DNA of 64,000 nucleotides. It comes from Candidatus Cloacimonadota bacterium. Lineage in GTDB: Bacteria > Cloacimonadota > Cloacimonadia > Cloacimonadales > GCA-2742885. The notes beneath the pieces are model-generated. The model saw only the letters and a list, made by a program, of their open reading frames with translations, was not told where the DNA came from and did no database searches. Positions 1-8,922 of the stretch are shown here, piece by piece. Each line of letters opens with the position of its first letter. The stretch's first letter is position 1. Position numbers and translations under genes: made by a program. The DNA lies in assembly GCA_002742885.1 (NCBI GenBank), contig PDOO01000025.1, forward strand, positions 56,067 through 120,066, given 5' to 3'.

Positions 1-1
1 A

Positions 2-2515
2 AACAGCGCTTCGCAAATCATTAATGATGTGGCAGAAGGCGTAGGTTATATCAACTATACCGCTCACGGATATTTTCAAGAATGGAGCGATCCGCATTTC
101 GGAATCTCAGACATAAACAGCTTGGGTAATGTTAACGAATATACTTTTGCGGTAGGAAACTGTTGTCTTACCAATCATTTCCAAACCCTTACCTGTTTCG
201 GAGAAGCTTGGTTGAGAGCCGAAAACCAAGGATCTGTCGGTTACATCGGCGGAACAAACTCAACTTATTGGAACGAAGATTATTGGTGGGGCGTAGGAGC
301 CGGACCGGTTGTTGCTTCAGGAGCTTCTTACGAACAAACAGGCATAGGCGTTTATGACGGAATTTTCCACTCTCACAACGAACCGTATGAAAACTGGTAT
401 TTTACCGCAGCATCAATTATTATGTGCGGTAACTTGGCAGTAGTCGAAGCCGGAAGCGAAGCCGTTAATTATTATTGGGAAATTTATTCTTTGATGGGCG
501 ATCCTTCTCTTATGGTCTTCATGGGACAACCGGAAGAAAATAATATAACCTGTCCGTCGGAAATCCTGATGGGAACAACTAATTATCAAGTAACAGCCGA
601 GCCTTATTCTTACGTTGCTTTAACAAAAGACGGCATAATTCACGGATATGATCAAGTCGGAGCTTCAGGAGTTCTGGACTTGACAATCACTCCGTTTACA
701 ACAGCAGGCGATGCTCAACTTGTTGTTACCGCTCAGAACAAAGAACCTCATATTCAGTCAATCAGCTCAGTTCCCGCCGATTGTCCTTACGTAACTCTGG
801 CAAGCGCCGAGATTAACGGAATCGTTGAATATTCTCAAGAATTGACTCTTTCAACCGTATTTGAAAATATAGGTTCAGTTGATGCAATTAACGTTAACGC
901 CGTAATGTCTTCCCAATCAGAATACATAACTATTACGGACAACAGCGAAAATGCAGGCGATGTGGAAGCCAATTCATCCGTAAGCTTGGACGAAGCTTTT
1001 GCTTTCACGGTTGCGGATAATATTCCCGACCAAAATTCCGTCTTATTTAATTTTTCGTTGACTGACGGGGAAGCATATCCTTGGGTCTCAAGTTATAATA
1101 TTACTTTCAATGCTCCGGCTCTTGAAGTTACCGGAATAAGTCTCGACGATTCATCCGAAAACAACAACGGTATCTTGGATCCGGGCGAAACCGCAACAAT
1201 TACCGTAACTGCCGTAAACAACGGTCATGCTGCAACGATTGCCGGAGAAATGACTTTATCTTCAATTCATCCGATGATCGTAATTGAAAACGGTTCTTCC
1301 GAAATTGAAGCCTTGGGAACGGAAGAAACCGTGTCTGCCGAATTTGAAGTAACCGTTGACGCAAACTTCCCTGCCGGCACAAACGCTCGACTTACTGCAG
1401 GCATTCAAGCCGGCGCTTACTCAGACGAAAAAGTTAAAATTTATCCTGTAGGAATCAATTTAGAAGATTTTGAAAGCGGTGATTTTACATCTTATGACTG
1501 GGAAATGTCAGGAGTTGCAAACTGGACAATATCAGAAGATGCCTATTCAGGAGCTTATTGCGCCAAATCAGGCAATATTTCAGATAATCAGCAAAGCAGT
1601 ATTTTCGTAACAATGGACATTGAAGAAGACGGAGAAATTTCTTTCTTCAGCAAAGTTTCATCAGAAACAAACTACGATTTCCTCAGATTCTATATCGATG
1701 GATCTCAACAAGCTCAATGGTCAGGCAGTGCAGATTGGACCGAATACGTCTATGACGTTCCTGCCGGCGAGCACACCTTTAAATGGGAATATGACAAAGA
1801 TGTAAGTCAAAGCAGCGGCGAAGATTGCGCTATGCTGGATTATATTGTTTTCCCGGGAAGCTCAGCATCGGCTCCGATTCCGATTTTCGGTCTTAATATC
1901 GAAGAAATTAATTTCGGAGAAGTAAACATTGATTCCCTTGCAACAGCCAACTTTGTGATTCATAATCTCGGAACAGCCGAATTAACCGGTACAATAACAA
2001 CTTTTGAAGGTTATGAAGTTAACGAATTTGAAAGAAGAAAAGCAGCAAGAAACGAAATTTCTTATTCAATCTCGGCAGGAGAAACTCAAGAATACGAATT
2101 AAGCTTCATGCCAACGGAAGAAGCCGAGTACAACGGAAATATCGTCATCACAAGCAACGATGAAAACAATGCCGAAAATCATATTGCCGTAACCGGTACA
2201 GGTATTCCGGCATCAACCAACGATATTATAATTCCTGCCGTCACGGTCTTCAAAGGAAATTATCCCAATCCGTTCAACCCGACGACCTCAATTGCCTTTG
2301 ATTTGGCAAGAGACTCAGAAGTTTCTTTGGTCATTTACAATGTGAAAGGTCAAGCGGTAAAAACATTGATCAAAGATCGAGTGCATGCCGGTCAACACAA
2401 AGTTCAATGGAACGGAAAAGACGATAACAACAAATCTGTTTCAAGCGGAATTTATTTCACTCGTTTTATCGGAGACAATAAAGAAGTTGCCGCCAAAATG
2501 ATATTAATGAAATAA
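2..2515 (+). CDS. C25 (gingipain-like) cysteine protease with C-terminal sorting domain, 5' truncated
   Basis: The reading frame is open to the left edge, so the N-terminus lies outside the window and the GTG at 29 is not the start. The first ~170 visible residues match the end of a peptidase C25 domain: the likely catalytic His is in YTAHG (codon 65-67) and the likely catalytic Cys is the second Cys of GNCCLTNHF (codon 164-166). Ig-like and CARDB-like beta domains follow, then a jelly-roll/MAM-like domain beginning EDFESGDF and an ASPM-SPD2-Hydin-like segment (INFGEVNIDS). The protein ends in a sorting domain with NYPNPFNPTT, WNGKDDNN and a terminal MILMK, as in type IX-style secreted proteins. 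It should be an exported surface or extracellular protease. Followed by a clear terminator. Family call sure, substrate unknown. Confidence 0.88.
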   Translation, partial: NSASQIINDVAEGVGYINYTAHGYFQEWSDPHFGISDINSLGNVNEYTFAVGNCCLTNHFQTLTCFGEAWLRAENQGSVGYIGGTNSTYWNEDYWWGVGAGPVVASGASYEQTGIGVYDGIFHSHNEPYENWYFTAASIIMCGNLAVVEAGSEAVNYYWEIYSLMGDPSLMVFMGQPEENNITCPSEILMGTTNYQVTAEPYSYVALTKDGIIHGYDQVGASGVLDLTITPFTTAGDAQLVVTAQNKEPHIQSISSVPADCPYVTLASAEINGIVEYSQELTLSTVFENIGSVDAINVNAVMSSQSEYITITDNSENAGDVEANSSVSLDEAFAFTVADNIPDQNSVLFNFSLTDGEAYPWVSSYNITFNAPALEVTGISLDDSSENNNGILDPGETATITVTAVNNGHAATIAGEMTLSSIHPMIVIENGSSEIEALGTEETVSAEFEVTVDANFPAGTNARLTAGIQAGAYSDEKVKIYPVGINLEDFESGDFTSYDWEMSGVANWTISEDAYSGAYCAKSGNISDNQQSSIFVTMDIEEDGEISFFSKVSSETNYDFLRFYIDGSQQAQWSGSADWTEYVYDVPAGEHTFKWEYDKDVSQSSGEDCAMLDYIVFPGSSASAPIPIFGLNIEEINFGEVNIDSLATANFVIHNLGTAELTGTITTFEGYEVNEFERRKAARNEISYSISAGETQEYELSFMPTEEAEYNGNIVITSNDENNAENHIAVTGTGIPASTNDIIIPAVTVFKGNYPNPFNPTTSIAFDLARDSEVSLVIYNVKGQAVKTLIKDRVHAGQHKVQWNGKDDNNKSVSSGIYFTRFIGDNKEVAAKMILMK

Positions 2516-2534
2516 AATCTCAAAATAAATTATC

Positions 2535-2567
2535 AAAGCCTCGGATATTTATTCGGGGCTTTTTTTA
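2535..2567 (+). terminator. Rho-independent terminator of the C25 protease gene
   Basis: A 9-bp stem (AAAGCCTCG with CGGGGCTTT, one G-T pair) closes a 10-nt loop and runs into a T tract. It lies 20 bases after the protease stop codon. Confidence 0.85.
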
Positions 2568-2595
2568 CCTGTAAACGAGAAGAAAAAGGATTAAA

Positions 2596-3498
2596 ATGAA
2601 AAAAATACTTATCTTTGCGGCTGCCGTTTTGTCCATGCTGTTTTGGAGTTCCACTTTTGTATGGTTTAAAGTTGCTTTAAAGTACTATAAACCGATGACC
2701 ATTGTTTTTCTGCGTTTGGTTATCGCTTCCGTTTTTTTGACGGCATTGATTCACATTTTCGGAAAATACGAAAAAATAAAAAAAGAAGATTACAAGCATT
2801 TTTTCCTGCTGGCATTCTTCGAACCTTTTTGTTATTTTCTGGGAGAAGCTTTCGGAATGCAATTTGTCAGCTCGACGGCAGGCTCGATTATAGTTTCCAC
2901 GATTCCTCTCGTTACGCCTTTTTTTGCTTGGGTATTTCTAAAGGAGAAAATAACGGCATACACCTTTGCCGGTTTGGTTATCTCTTTTATCGGAGTAATT
3001 TTAATTGTTGCGAAAACCGCCGGAGAAGAGTCATCGCTACTTGGAATTTTACTGATGTTTTTTGCCGTTTTATCCGGCACAATGTACGGAATTCAATTGA
3101 GAAAAGTATCTTGCAAATACGGAAGTTTTACCATTGTAAGAGCTCAATCCGTTATAGGAATGCTTCTCTTTCTTCCTCTGTTTGCGATTTTTGAGAGAAA
3201 AGAATTTTTGCAGACAATTCCCGATGCGGAAATTATTTTTATTTTAATAAAATTGTCCGTTTTTGCTTCCTGCTTTGCCTTTATCCTATTTACTTACGTT
3301 ATCAGAGATATGGGAATATCTCGAGCCAATATCTACACTAATCTCATTCCCGTTTTTACTGCCGTAATTGCAAAATTTGAACTCAACGAACAGATAAACT
3401 TCAACAAAATTGCAGGAATTATTATTGTCGTTTCCGGGCTGTTCGTTGCTCAAATACCGTACTTCAAAAAAAGAAAATTCAGATTGCAAAAATTATAA
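2596..3498 (+). CDS. EamA/DMT-superfamily transporter
   Basis: A 300-residue, strongly hydrophobic protein with about ten predicted membrane segments arranged as two EamA repeats. Typical family features are the N-terminal FWSSTFVWFKVAL stretch, the FLRLVIAS helix and, in each repeat, a PLVTPFFAW- or NLIPVFTAV-like helix followed by an acidic residue. Length is normal for the drug/metabolite transporter superfamily. Members export or import small metabolites across the inner membrane and the substrate cannot be told from sequence. A weak AAAGGA ribosome site precedes the ATG. It stands alone between two terminators and converges on the MscS gene. Confidence 0.88.
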   Translation: MKKILIFAAAVLSMLFWSSTFVWFKVALKYYKPMTIVFLRLVIASVFLTALIHIFGKYEKIKKEDYKHFFLLAFFEPFCYFLGEAFGMQFVSSTAGSIIVSTIPLVTPFFAWVFLKEKITAYTFAGLVISFIGVILIVAKTAGEESSLLGILLMFFAVLSGTMYGIQLRKVSCKYGSFTIVRAQSVIGMLLFLPLFAIFERKEFLQTIPDAEIIFILIKLSVFASCFAFILFTYVIRDMGISRANIYTNLIPVFTAVIAKFELNEQINFNKIAGIIIVVSGLFVAQIPYFKKRKFRLQKL

Positions 3499-3550
3499 AA
3501 TTGTTTTGCAGGAAGATAATAAAAAAGTAATCGAAAAAATTTTAGAAAAA

Positions 3551-3577
3551 AGGCTATCTTTTTAGACAGCCTATTTT
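3551..3577. terminator. Bidirectional terminator between the EamA and MscS genes
   Basis: AGGCTATCT and AGACAGCCT form a 9-bp stem with one mismatch and a TTTT loop. An A run lies on the left and T-rich sequence on the right, so it can end transcription from both convergent genes. It overlaps the TAG stop of the MscS gene. Confidence 0.75.
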
Positions 3578-4860
3578 GTTATATCATTACCGGGTTTTAT
3601 ATATTTTTCAGGAATAATTTTTCCGTCAACCACTCGTTTTACATGATAATGAGGAGACAATATTTCAATACCGCTTTCATTAAAGCAATCTTGTAAGTTT
3701 TGATGCAGGAGAGAATAGACAAGACCCATTTTGGAGGGATTCTTGCAATAAGCGTTCAATTCATAAGAGACGCTGAAATCATTTAATTCCGTTTGTAAAA
3801 CAAAAGGTTCCGGCTTTTTCGCAATATCTTCCGTTCTTAAAGCGGATTCAATCATAAGTTCATGCACTTTACGCCATTCGACATCATAACCTATCGTAAC
3901 AGTGGTATGCATAAAAAATCCCCCGTCTATAGCTTCCGAGCTGTAATTAACAATTTGGTTTTGAGTAACAATTTTATTAGGTAAACTTATTTCTTCGTTT
4001 TTAGGAGTTTTTAACCTGGTTACAAGCATTCCTTTATGAATAACCGTACCCATTGTATCACCTATTTTAACAACATCACCTACGATAAAAGGACGCATAT
4101 AAATCATCATTAAACCGCCTACGGCGTTTGCAATAAAATCCGTGGAACCCAAAGAAAGAAGAACCCCCATAAAAATAGAGACTCCCTGGAATGCCGGAGA
4201 ATTAGCTCCGGGAAGATAAGGGAAAATAATAACAAACGAAAAAGCATATATTATTATTTTAATAATGGTGTAAGTCGGTTTTGCCCACTCTTTGTAAAAT
4301 CCTTCTATTTTTAAACGTTCTTTGGCAATTTCATCGGCAAAAAAGACTAACGCTTTATTTATATAATGAACAATGATAAGTACCGTTATAATAAAAAAAA
4401 GACCGGGTAAAAAATTAATAAAAGAAATAATCACCGCTTTCAAAGGTTCTGTCACATACCCTATTAAAGTATTGGAAATACTTTTAGTTGCCGGAAAGAT
4501 ACCAAATAAAAACGAGAACCAAAAATAGATAATCGAAGCCAGTAATATTACTCGAATAATTTTCAATACGGTTATACTTATTTTGTAAGTATATTTAGCC
4601 GGCAAAATATCATAATTCTTAATTTTTACCGTTTTAATTTTAGTTTTCGATACAGCTTCAAATTTTTTATGAACTGATTTGAATAAACGATTTATCCAAT
4701 ACAGGCTTCCTATCGTAACAAGAACGGAAATAATAACCGATGCAATCTCAATTTTATTGGGGATCTTGTTAAAAATCCCCACAATATAATTCGTTGTTTC
4801 TTTTCCTGCCGCTTCTTTGGCTTTTAAAACGGAATCAATTACAACTTCTGTAGTCTTCAT
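3571..4860 (-). CDS. MscS-family mechanosensitive ion channel
   Basis: A 429-residue inner-membrane protein. Hydrophobic segments lie near residues 38-58, 96-120, 141-168 and 198-216. The pore-lining helix at about 224-255 contains the glycine/alanine-rich GSTDFIANAVGG typical of MscS TM3. The beta domain follows with RPFIVGDVVKIGD, and then the alpha/beta C-terminal domain (VTIGYDVEWRKV). It is longer than E. coli MscS (about 286 aa) through extra N-terminal membrane helices, as in the larger MscS subfamilies. Such channels release solutes on hypo-osmotic shock. Monocistronic, with a long upstream region. Confidence 0.9.
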   Translation of the reverse strand: MKTTEVVIDSVLKAKEAAGKETTNYIVGIFNKIPNKIEIASVIISVLVTIGSLYWINRLFKSVHKKFEAVSKTKIKTVKIKNYDILPAKYTYKISITVLKIIRVILLASIIYFWFSFLFGIFPATKSISNTLIGYVTEPLKAVIISFINFLPGLFFIITVLIIVHYINKALVFFADEIAKERLKIEGFYKEWAKPTYTIIKIIIYAFSFVIIFPYLPGANSPAFQGVSIFMGVLLSLGSTDFIANAVGGLMMIYMRPFIVGDVVKIGDTMGTVIHKGMLVTRLKTPKNEEISLPNKIVTQNQIVNYSSEAIDGGFFMHTTVTIGYDVEWRKVHELMIESALRTEDIAKKPEPFVLQTELNDFSVSYELNAYCKNPSKMGLVYSLLHQNLQDCFNESGIEILSPHYHVKRVVDGKIIPEKYIKPGNDITK

Positions 4861-5704
4861 AAATAAATCCTCATCTATTTTTTTCGTTATGAAAGCAATG
4901 TCAAACCGCCTGAATTTACAGGTTTAATATTATGTCAAGAGTTTTTATGCAGGATATTTTTGTTGCAGCCAGAAGGTATCAATATATTAAATGCAATATA
5001 ATATGTTAAGGGATTCTTACAAACGATATAAATTTTGGTAAGGGTAAGAAGAGCAGGATAAAACTGACCTGATCTGTCTCTTGGAATTTGAAGTCTTATA
5101 TCTTAACCAAGTTCAAAAGATCTTCCGGATTGATACCCGTCAGCCTTATTTTACGGCAACCTTGTTCTGAGAAATTCCTTGCTATCCTGTTTCACACCAG
5201 ATAATTTACCGGTATTTCCGTAATTTGGTTTAGAAAGGATTATCTTATAATTAGGTTAATTGCTAATATGTTAAGCTAATAAAAACCGAATTTGATTATT
5301 GTTGTATTCAACAGGAGTTTTTTACATTTTGCCAATAATACATACTTTACCGGACAGCGGTCTCCGAAAGGACATAGAATATGGGCTTTTCGGGTCTGAT
5401 AAATTTATAATATAAACCCAAAAAAATTCGTATCAGTTTCCGATATACATGCTCTTAGTCTCAAAAAGACGAATCATGGGAAATTGACAGATTCCGGGTC
5501 TTCGGAGAATAAAATTTTATTTATCATTATAAAGTATTCATAATTAATAAAAACGCCGGTAAAGTTGTTACTCGAAATATTTACCAGAGATGTCATAAAA
5601 ATTTATAAATTTCAGCTACCTTATCAGGCGAATTATAATTTTTTCCCGGGAAATTTTCTGCCTTAAAGGCAGCATATTTCAGTTTAAGGGAATAAGAATT
5701 TATC
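4861..5704. other. Gene-free region with degraded sequence
   Basis: No intact gene is visible on either strand. The region holds a possible transposase remnant (5040-5141). On the minus strand, just past the lipoprotein pseudogene stop, a 35-codon stretch also reads like degenerate coding sequence, ending in an in-frame TGA near 5600. A small hairpin (CTGCC/GGCAG) lies at 5658-5672. The whole segment reads as decaying DNA rather than a regulatory region. Confidence 0.5.
5040..5141 (-). pseudogene. Possible IS256/mutator-type transposase remnant
   Basis: The minus-strand translation from 5141 gives DGYQSGRSFELG, an in-frame TAA (5103-5105), then DIRLQIPRDRSGQFYPALL. The pattern NGY-x-R...G-x-L-x-(V/I)PRDR-x-G-x-F-x-P is the hallmark N-terminal block of IS256-family transposases. 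Only about 34 codons are recognisable and no catalytic DDE region follows, so it is at most a short fossil. A second minus-strand frame over the same bases also looks protein-like (CRKIRLTGINPEDLL), so chance similarity is possible. Confidence 0.38.
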
Positions 5705-6475
5705 CTAATTTTTTAAATATACGGGAACGGTAACCGGATCTTTCTCGGAATCATTGACCGAAAGTTTTAAATTAAATAATTTTCGCTTATTATAAGTATC
5801 TTTTTTGTCAGACTTAATTTATTTTTATCGTAATCAAGTTTAAAATTTGTCATGCCGAGAGAATCAGTGATTTGTGTTTGATTTTTACCGATAAAATATT
5901 GTCTAAATTCTTCAGGTACGGATAACATTACCTTTGCCTTATTTAAAGGACCCCGGTATATTTCGGAATTTACAAAATTTCGGTTTACGATTTTCTCCTC
6001 TGTTTCTATATCTTTCGGAAGTTTATCTTCAGAATAAAGTTTTTTTCAATTCTTCATCTTCTTAAGAAGGATAAGATAAAAAAAGAGAACCGGCAAATAC
6101 GCTTAAAGCAGCAATATTCGCAATCTCCAAATTATCTTGTCTCGAATATTTATCGATATTATCGTTACTTTCCGTATCTATTGAAAAGAAAGCAATCAGC
6201 CATACTAAGACACCGCCCGAAAGCGGCAATAAAGGATTTTTGGACAGCCAAGGTTCCTTACGTATGAACACTTCTTTGGTTTCCGAATATTTATTCAGCG
6301 TTTTTTCTTCTTCACATTTAATATTGAGAATATCGTTTTTAAGTTCCGTTTTTACGATAATCTTATTGTTTTCCGTTAATTTCGTTTGCGGAGAAGATTC
6401 CAATACGACAACTGTGCATCCGTTTACCAAAAGAGTTAAGACAAGAAACAGAATTATATTTTTAAACCACCCCAT
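5705..6475 (-). pseudogene. Pseudogene of an outer-envelope lipoprotein, paralogue of the gene at 17893
   Basis: The ATG at 6475 has a good ribosome site (GAGAGG, 7 nt upstream) and begins a lipoprotein signal ending VNGC. The next ~130 codons align with the intact paralogue (for example YSETKEVFIRK and LSVFAG), but TAA at 6062-6064 stops the frame. Downstream the homology continues through two single-base indels in A runs: one extra A in the run at 6040-6046 and one lost near 5801-5806. Reading through gives LPKDIETEEK, then LSVPEEFRQYF and TDSLGMTNFKLDYDKNK, then LFNLKLSVND, and a stop at 5705-5707 that matches the paralogue's end. Function of the family is unknown. At most a truncated ~137-aa lipoprotein is made. 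Confidence 0.85.
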
Positions 6476-6562
6476 AAATTTTCCTCTCATATAAATTTTA
6501 TGAATTTCGAAATAAAAAAATCATTATATTGTCAAAATAAAACAAGGGTAATTCATAAAGCA

Positions 6563-6600
6563 ATAAAAAAAACAGGGAACACCCAATAATGCTCCCTGTT
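6563..6600 (-). terminator. Terminator of the thiol-redox operon
   Basis: On the minus strand an 8-bp AACAGGGA/TCCCTGTT stem with a 14-nt loop is followed by eight T residues. It lies 18 bases after the stop of the last gene of the 12557-6619 operon. Confidence 0.85.
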
Positions 6601-6618
6601 TTAATAAAAAATAATCTG

Positions 6619-7347
6619 CTATTTCATCAAAACCATTTTTTTGCTTTTGCTGAATCCGTTTCCGGTTAAACGATAGTAATAAATTCCGCTTGATACGGAT
6701 TTTCCGGAATTATCTTTACCGTTCCAAATAACCTGTCCTCGCTTTCCGTCGCTTTCAAGGCGGTTAAATATTTTCACCAATTGCCCCCGTGAATTATAGA
6801 CGGAAATTTTTGCGTCTTTTGCTTGCTTGGGAGTAAGGTTATAAGAAAGTGCGGTTACCGGGTTAAACGGATTGGGATAATTACCCAATTTAACTTGATT
6901 TTCGGCAACAACTTCATCGTCATTAGCTACGCCTTGCGAAGAAAAAGTCCAGTTATATTCAACGGAATCAATCGTAAACGGAACCGGGAAAGTTGCATCA
7001 GAGCTTCCGTAATAAAAAACGTAGTGAATAGGAGCATATCCGCCGGCAGGAATGGTTATTTGCGTCGGAAAATCAGCCATATAACATGTTTCAGTGTTAC
7101 ATACGGAAATAGCCCAACCTTCGGGAACGTCATGGTTAGTATATTGAAAGACAATAGTTATTTCCTCATCTGTATCGTTGTTGATGTGAGCCCATCCGGT
7201 TTCCCAGTGATCTCCTTCCAAATCAGCCGAAAGAGGACCGTGAATGGTCATTGTTTCTTCGTCAAAGCATTCCGGATATGTGATGTTAAGCGCCGTAAGA
7301 GACGCTAAGGCGAATAAGCCTAAAATTATCAATATGAATTTTTTCAT
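6619..7347 (-). CDS. Secreted protein with C-terminal sorting domain, last gene of the thiol-redox operon
   Basis: A 242-residue exported protein with a signal peptide (residues ~1-19). A beta-rich domain of about 115 residues contains three cysteines (YPECFDEE and CNTETC). The C-terminal ~85 residues are a sorting domain with NYPNPFNPVT, a GQLVKIF strand, WNGKDNSGKS, SSGIYYYRL and terminal KMVLMK. I do not recognise the central domain; it may be a single Ig-like fold. It follows the barrel gene after 30 bases and precedes the operon terminator. As cargo of a sorting pathway with spaced cysteines, it could be the surface client or end point of the redox proteins encoded upstream (inference). 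Confidence 0.75.
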   Translation of the reverse strand: MKKFILIILGLFALASLTALNITYPECFDEETMTIHGPLSADLEGDHWETGWAHINNDTDEEITIVFQYTNHDVPEGWAISVCNTETCYMADFPTQITIPAGGYAPIHYVFYYGSSDATFPVPFTIDSVEYNWTFSSQGVANDDEVVAENQVKLGNYPNPFNPVTALSYNLTPKQAKDAKISVYNSRGQLVKIFNRLESDGKRGQVIWNGKDNSGKSVSSGIYYYRLTGNGFSKSKKMVLMK

Positions 7348-7377
7348 ATTATACCTTCCTTTTTTTTATTTTTTAGA

Positions 7378-8913
7378 TTAAAAACGGGTTGTAATTGATA
7401 CTCTTACTCCCTCAAAAGGAGCCTGGTTTTTGCAAACGCCGTTACGGCAAACGATTCCGCCTTTTTCGGAGCCGGCAAAAACTTTTAATTCCGAATGTTC
7501 TTTTATCGGAGTTTTTACTTCTACTCCGATTTTTGCAGTTTGATCCGTTAAGTTGTTTTTATTTGAGAAATTATAAGTAAACAAGACGGAAACATCAAAT
7601 TTGCCGATTCCCAAATCAGTTTGGAATTCCGGTTCGTAATGATATTCTTTATGCCCGTCGTAATATTTGTCTTTGGTTTTCCATTTAGCTTTTATCAAAA
7701 ACGGCATCTCCCCGATGTTTGTATCAACGGAAATTTTTTGCGATTCTTCGTTATCGCCGTAGTTTTTGACTCCGCTTTCATCTATTCTTTCAACTTTATC
7801 ATATTCTAAGGTAAGTGTAGCCGCGCTCATTTCTCTTTTGTATTCAATGTGAGTATCGCTCATTTTAACCTTATCATTTGATGACCAAGCTTCGGAATAA
7901 TCGGCTGTAATTTCGTTTTCAAAATTGGGATTAAATCTGATAATTCCTCTGTAACCTTCTTCGTCAATACCGGGGTATTGATAATAACCGTAAGCCGCAA
8001 TCGCTTTTTCCGAATAATTTAAGGTAGGCAAATCGGCATAGCGATCGTTAAATTTTTTGTAATTTTTATAACCTCCGGTCAAAGTAAACATTCCGAGATA
8101 AAGATTGGAATTTGCATAAAAAGCATGTCCGAATTTTTCATCCGTTGAGTCATATTGATGCAATTCTGCATATTCTGCCTTAAAATCATATATTTCGCCT
8201 GTCAATTCTGTTTTACCGCCGAGAATTTCTCTTCTGTTATAGACATACTTATCCGAAACATCGGCAACCGGATCAGCTTCCAGTTTACGGATTAAAACCC
8301 CGGAAGCTCCTAATTTCCATTCTGTTCCCGACAAAGGTTTAAATGTATAGTCCAATCCTTGAGCAACATCGTATCTTTCGTTTTCTCCGGATTTTTCTTC
8401 GGTTTTAAAGTCATCTTTATCTGATTTTATTCTTCCGTAAACAGCTTGGATTTCCGAATTGAAAAATTTATCGAAACTTAATTTTGCTATTATTCCGTCG
8501 AGACGATAATCTTCTTCAAGATCCGTATTGTTATAGAGATGAAGCATCATTCCCGTACCGAAAACAGCCGATCCCGTTCCTCCTCGGAGATAAAATCCGT
8601 CCGTTTCGTATTCGAGATAACGGCTTTTCCATTCAACGTTTGCATCTCCCTTATCAAGATCGGCTTCCGGTTTGAATGAATCGTATTTCGGCAATTCGGC
8701 TCGAAACTCCATACCGAATCTGAATTTTCGGAAGTTTGTGTCAAACTTGAAAGAATCTTTGAAATAATGCTTTAAAGAATCTTCCGTATTTCGATAAATA
8801 TATTCCGCTTCGTTAAACCCCTGAATATAAAAATCGGAGTCGGACAAAAAGTCGTCGGCAAAAACTGAACAGGTTAAGAGCAAAGCGATAATCAGCAGGA
8901 AATTCTTTTTCAT
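7378..8913 (-). CDS. Outer-membrane beta-barrel protein, DUF6029-like
   Basis: A 511-residue protein with a signal peptide ending near CSVFA and an N-terminal motif (DSDFYIQGFNEAEYIYR) followed by about sixteen or more alternating amphipathic strands. It ends in a C-terminal Phe (ITTRF), the usual signal for outer-membrane barrel assembly. The segment YLEYETDGFYLRGGTGSAVFG resembles the DUF6029 family of Bacteroidetes-type genomes, recognised from memory. Just before the last strand is a cysteine pair (CRNGVC), unusual in a barrel. Ten bases separate it from the TlpA-like gene, in one operon. Probable role: outer-membrane port or anchor for the redox lipoproteins, not proven. Confidence 0.7.
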   Translation of the reverse strand: MKKNFLLIIALLLTCSVFADDFLSDSDFYIQGFNEAEYIYRNTEDSLKHYFKDSFKFDTNFRKFRFGMEFRAELPKYDSFKPEADLDKGDANVEWKSRYLEYETDGFYLRGGTGSAVFGTGMMLHLYNNTDLEEDYRLDGIIAKLSFDKFFNSEIQAVYGRIKSDKDDFKTEEKSGENERYDVAQGLDYTFKPLSGTEWKLGASGVLIRKLEADPVADVSDKYVYNRREILGGKTELTGEIYDFKAEYAELHQYDSTDEKFGHAFYANSNLYLGMFTLTGGYKNYKKFNDRYADLPTLNYSEKAIAAYGYYQYPGIDEEGYRGIIRFNPNFENEITADYSEAWSSNDKVKMSDTHIEYKREMSAATLTLEYDKVERIDESGVKNYGDNEESQKISVDTNIGEMPFLIKAKWKTKDKYYDGHKEYHYEPEFQTDLGIGKFDVSVLFTYNFSNKNNLTDQTAKIGVEVKTPIKEHSELKVFAGSEKGGIVCRNGVCKNQAPFEGVRVSITTRF

Positions 8914-8922
8914 AAAATCCTC

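Noticed and set aside
163-357. Short plus-strand ORF inside the C25 protease gene
   Set aside because: It overlaps the protease in another frame, has Arg-rich unstructured sequence and no ribosome site. The same holds for the many other out-of-frame ORFs within real genes.
3571-4860. MscS as a possible cyclic-nucleotide-gated or two-domain channel
   Set aside because: The C-terminal part has no binding-domain signature; it ends as a normal MscS alpha/beta domain.
6240-6494. Plus-strand ORF of 84 codons opposite the lipoprotein pseudogene
   Set aside because: No ribosome site and no homology visible; the minus-strand lipoprotein frame explains the sequence.
6475-6540. TTGACA motif upstream of the pseudogene, and similar TTGACA motifs upstream of the genes at 17893, 44592, 4860 and 58899, as a shared promoter class
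   Set aside because: The motif equals a normal -35 hexamer, distances to the start codons differ, and no consistent -10 box follows.
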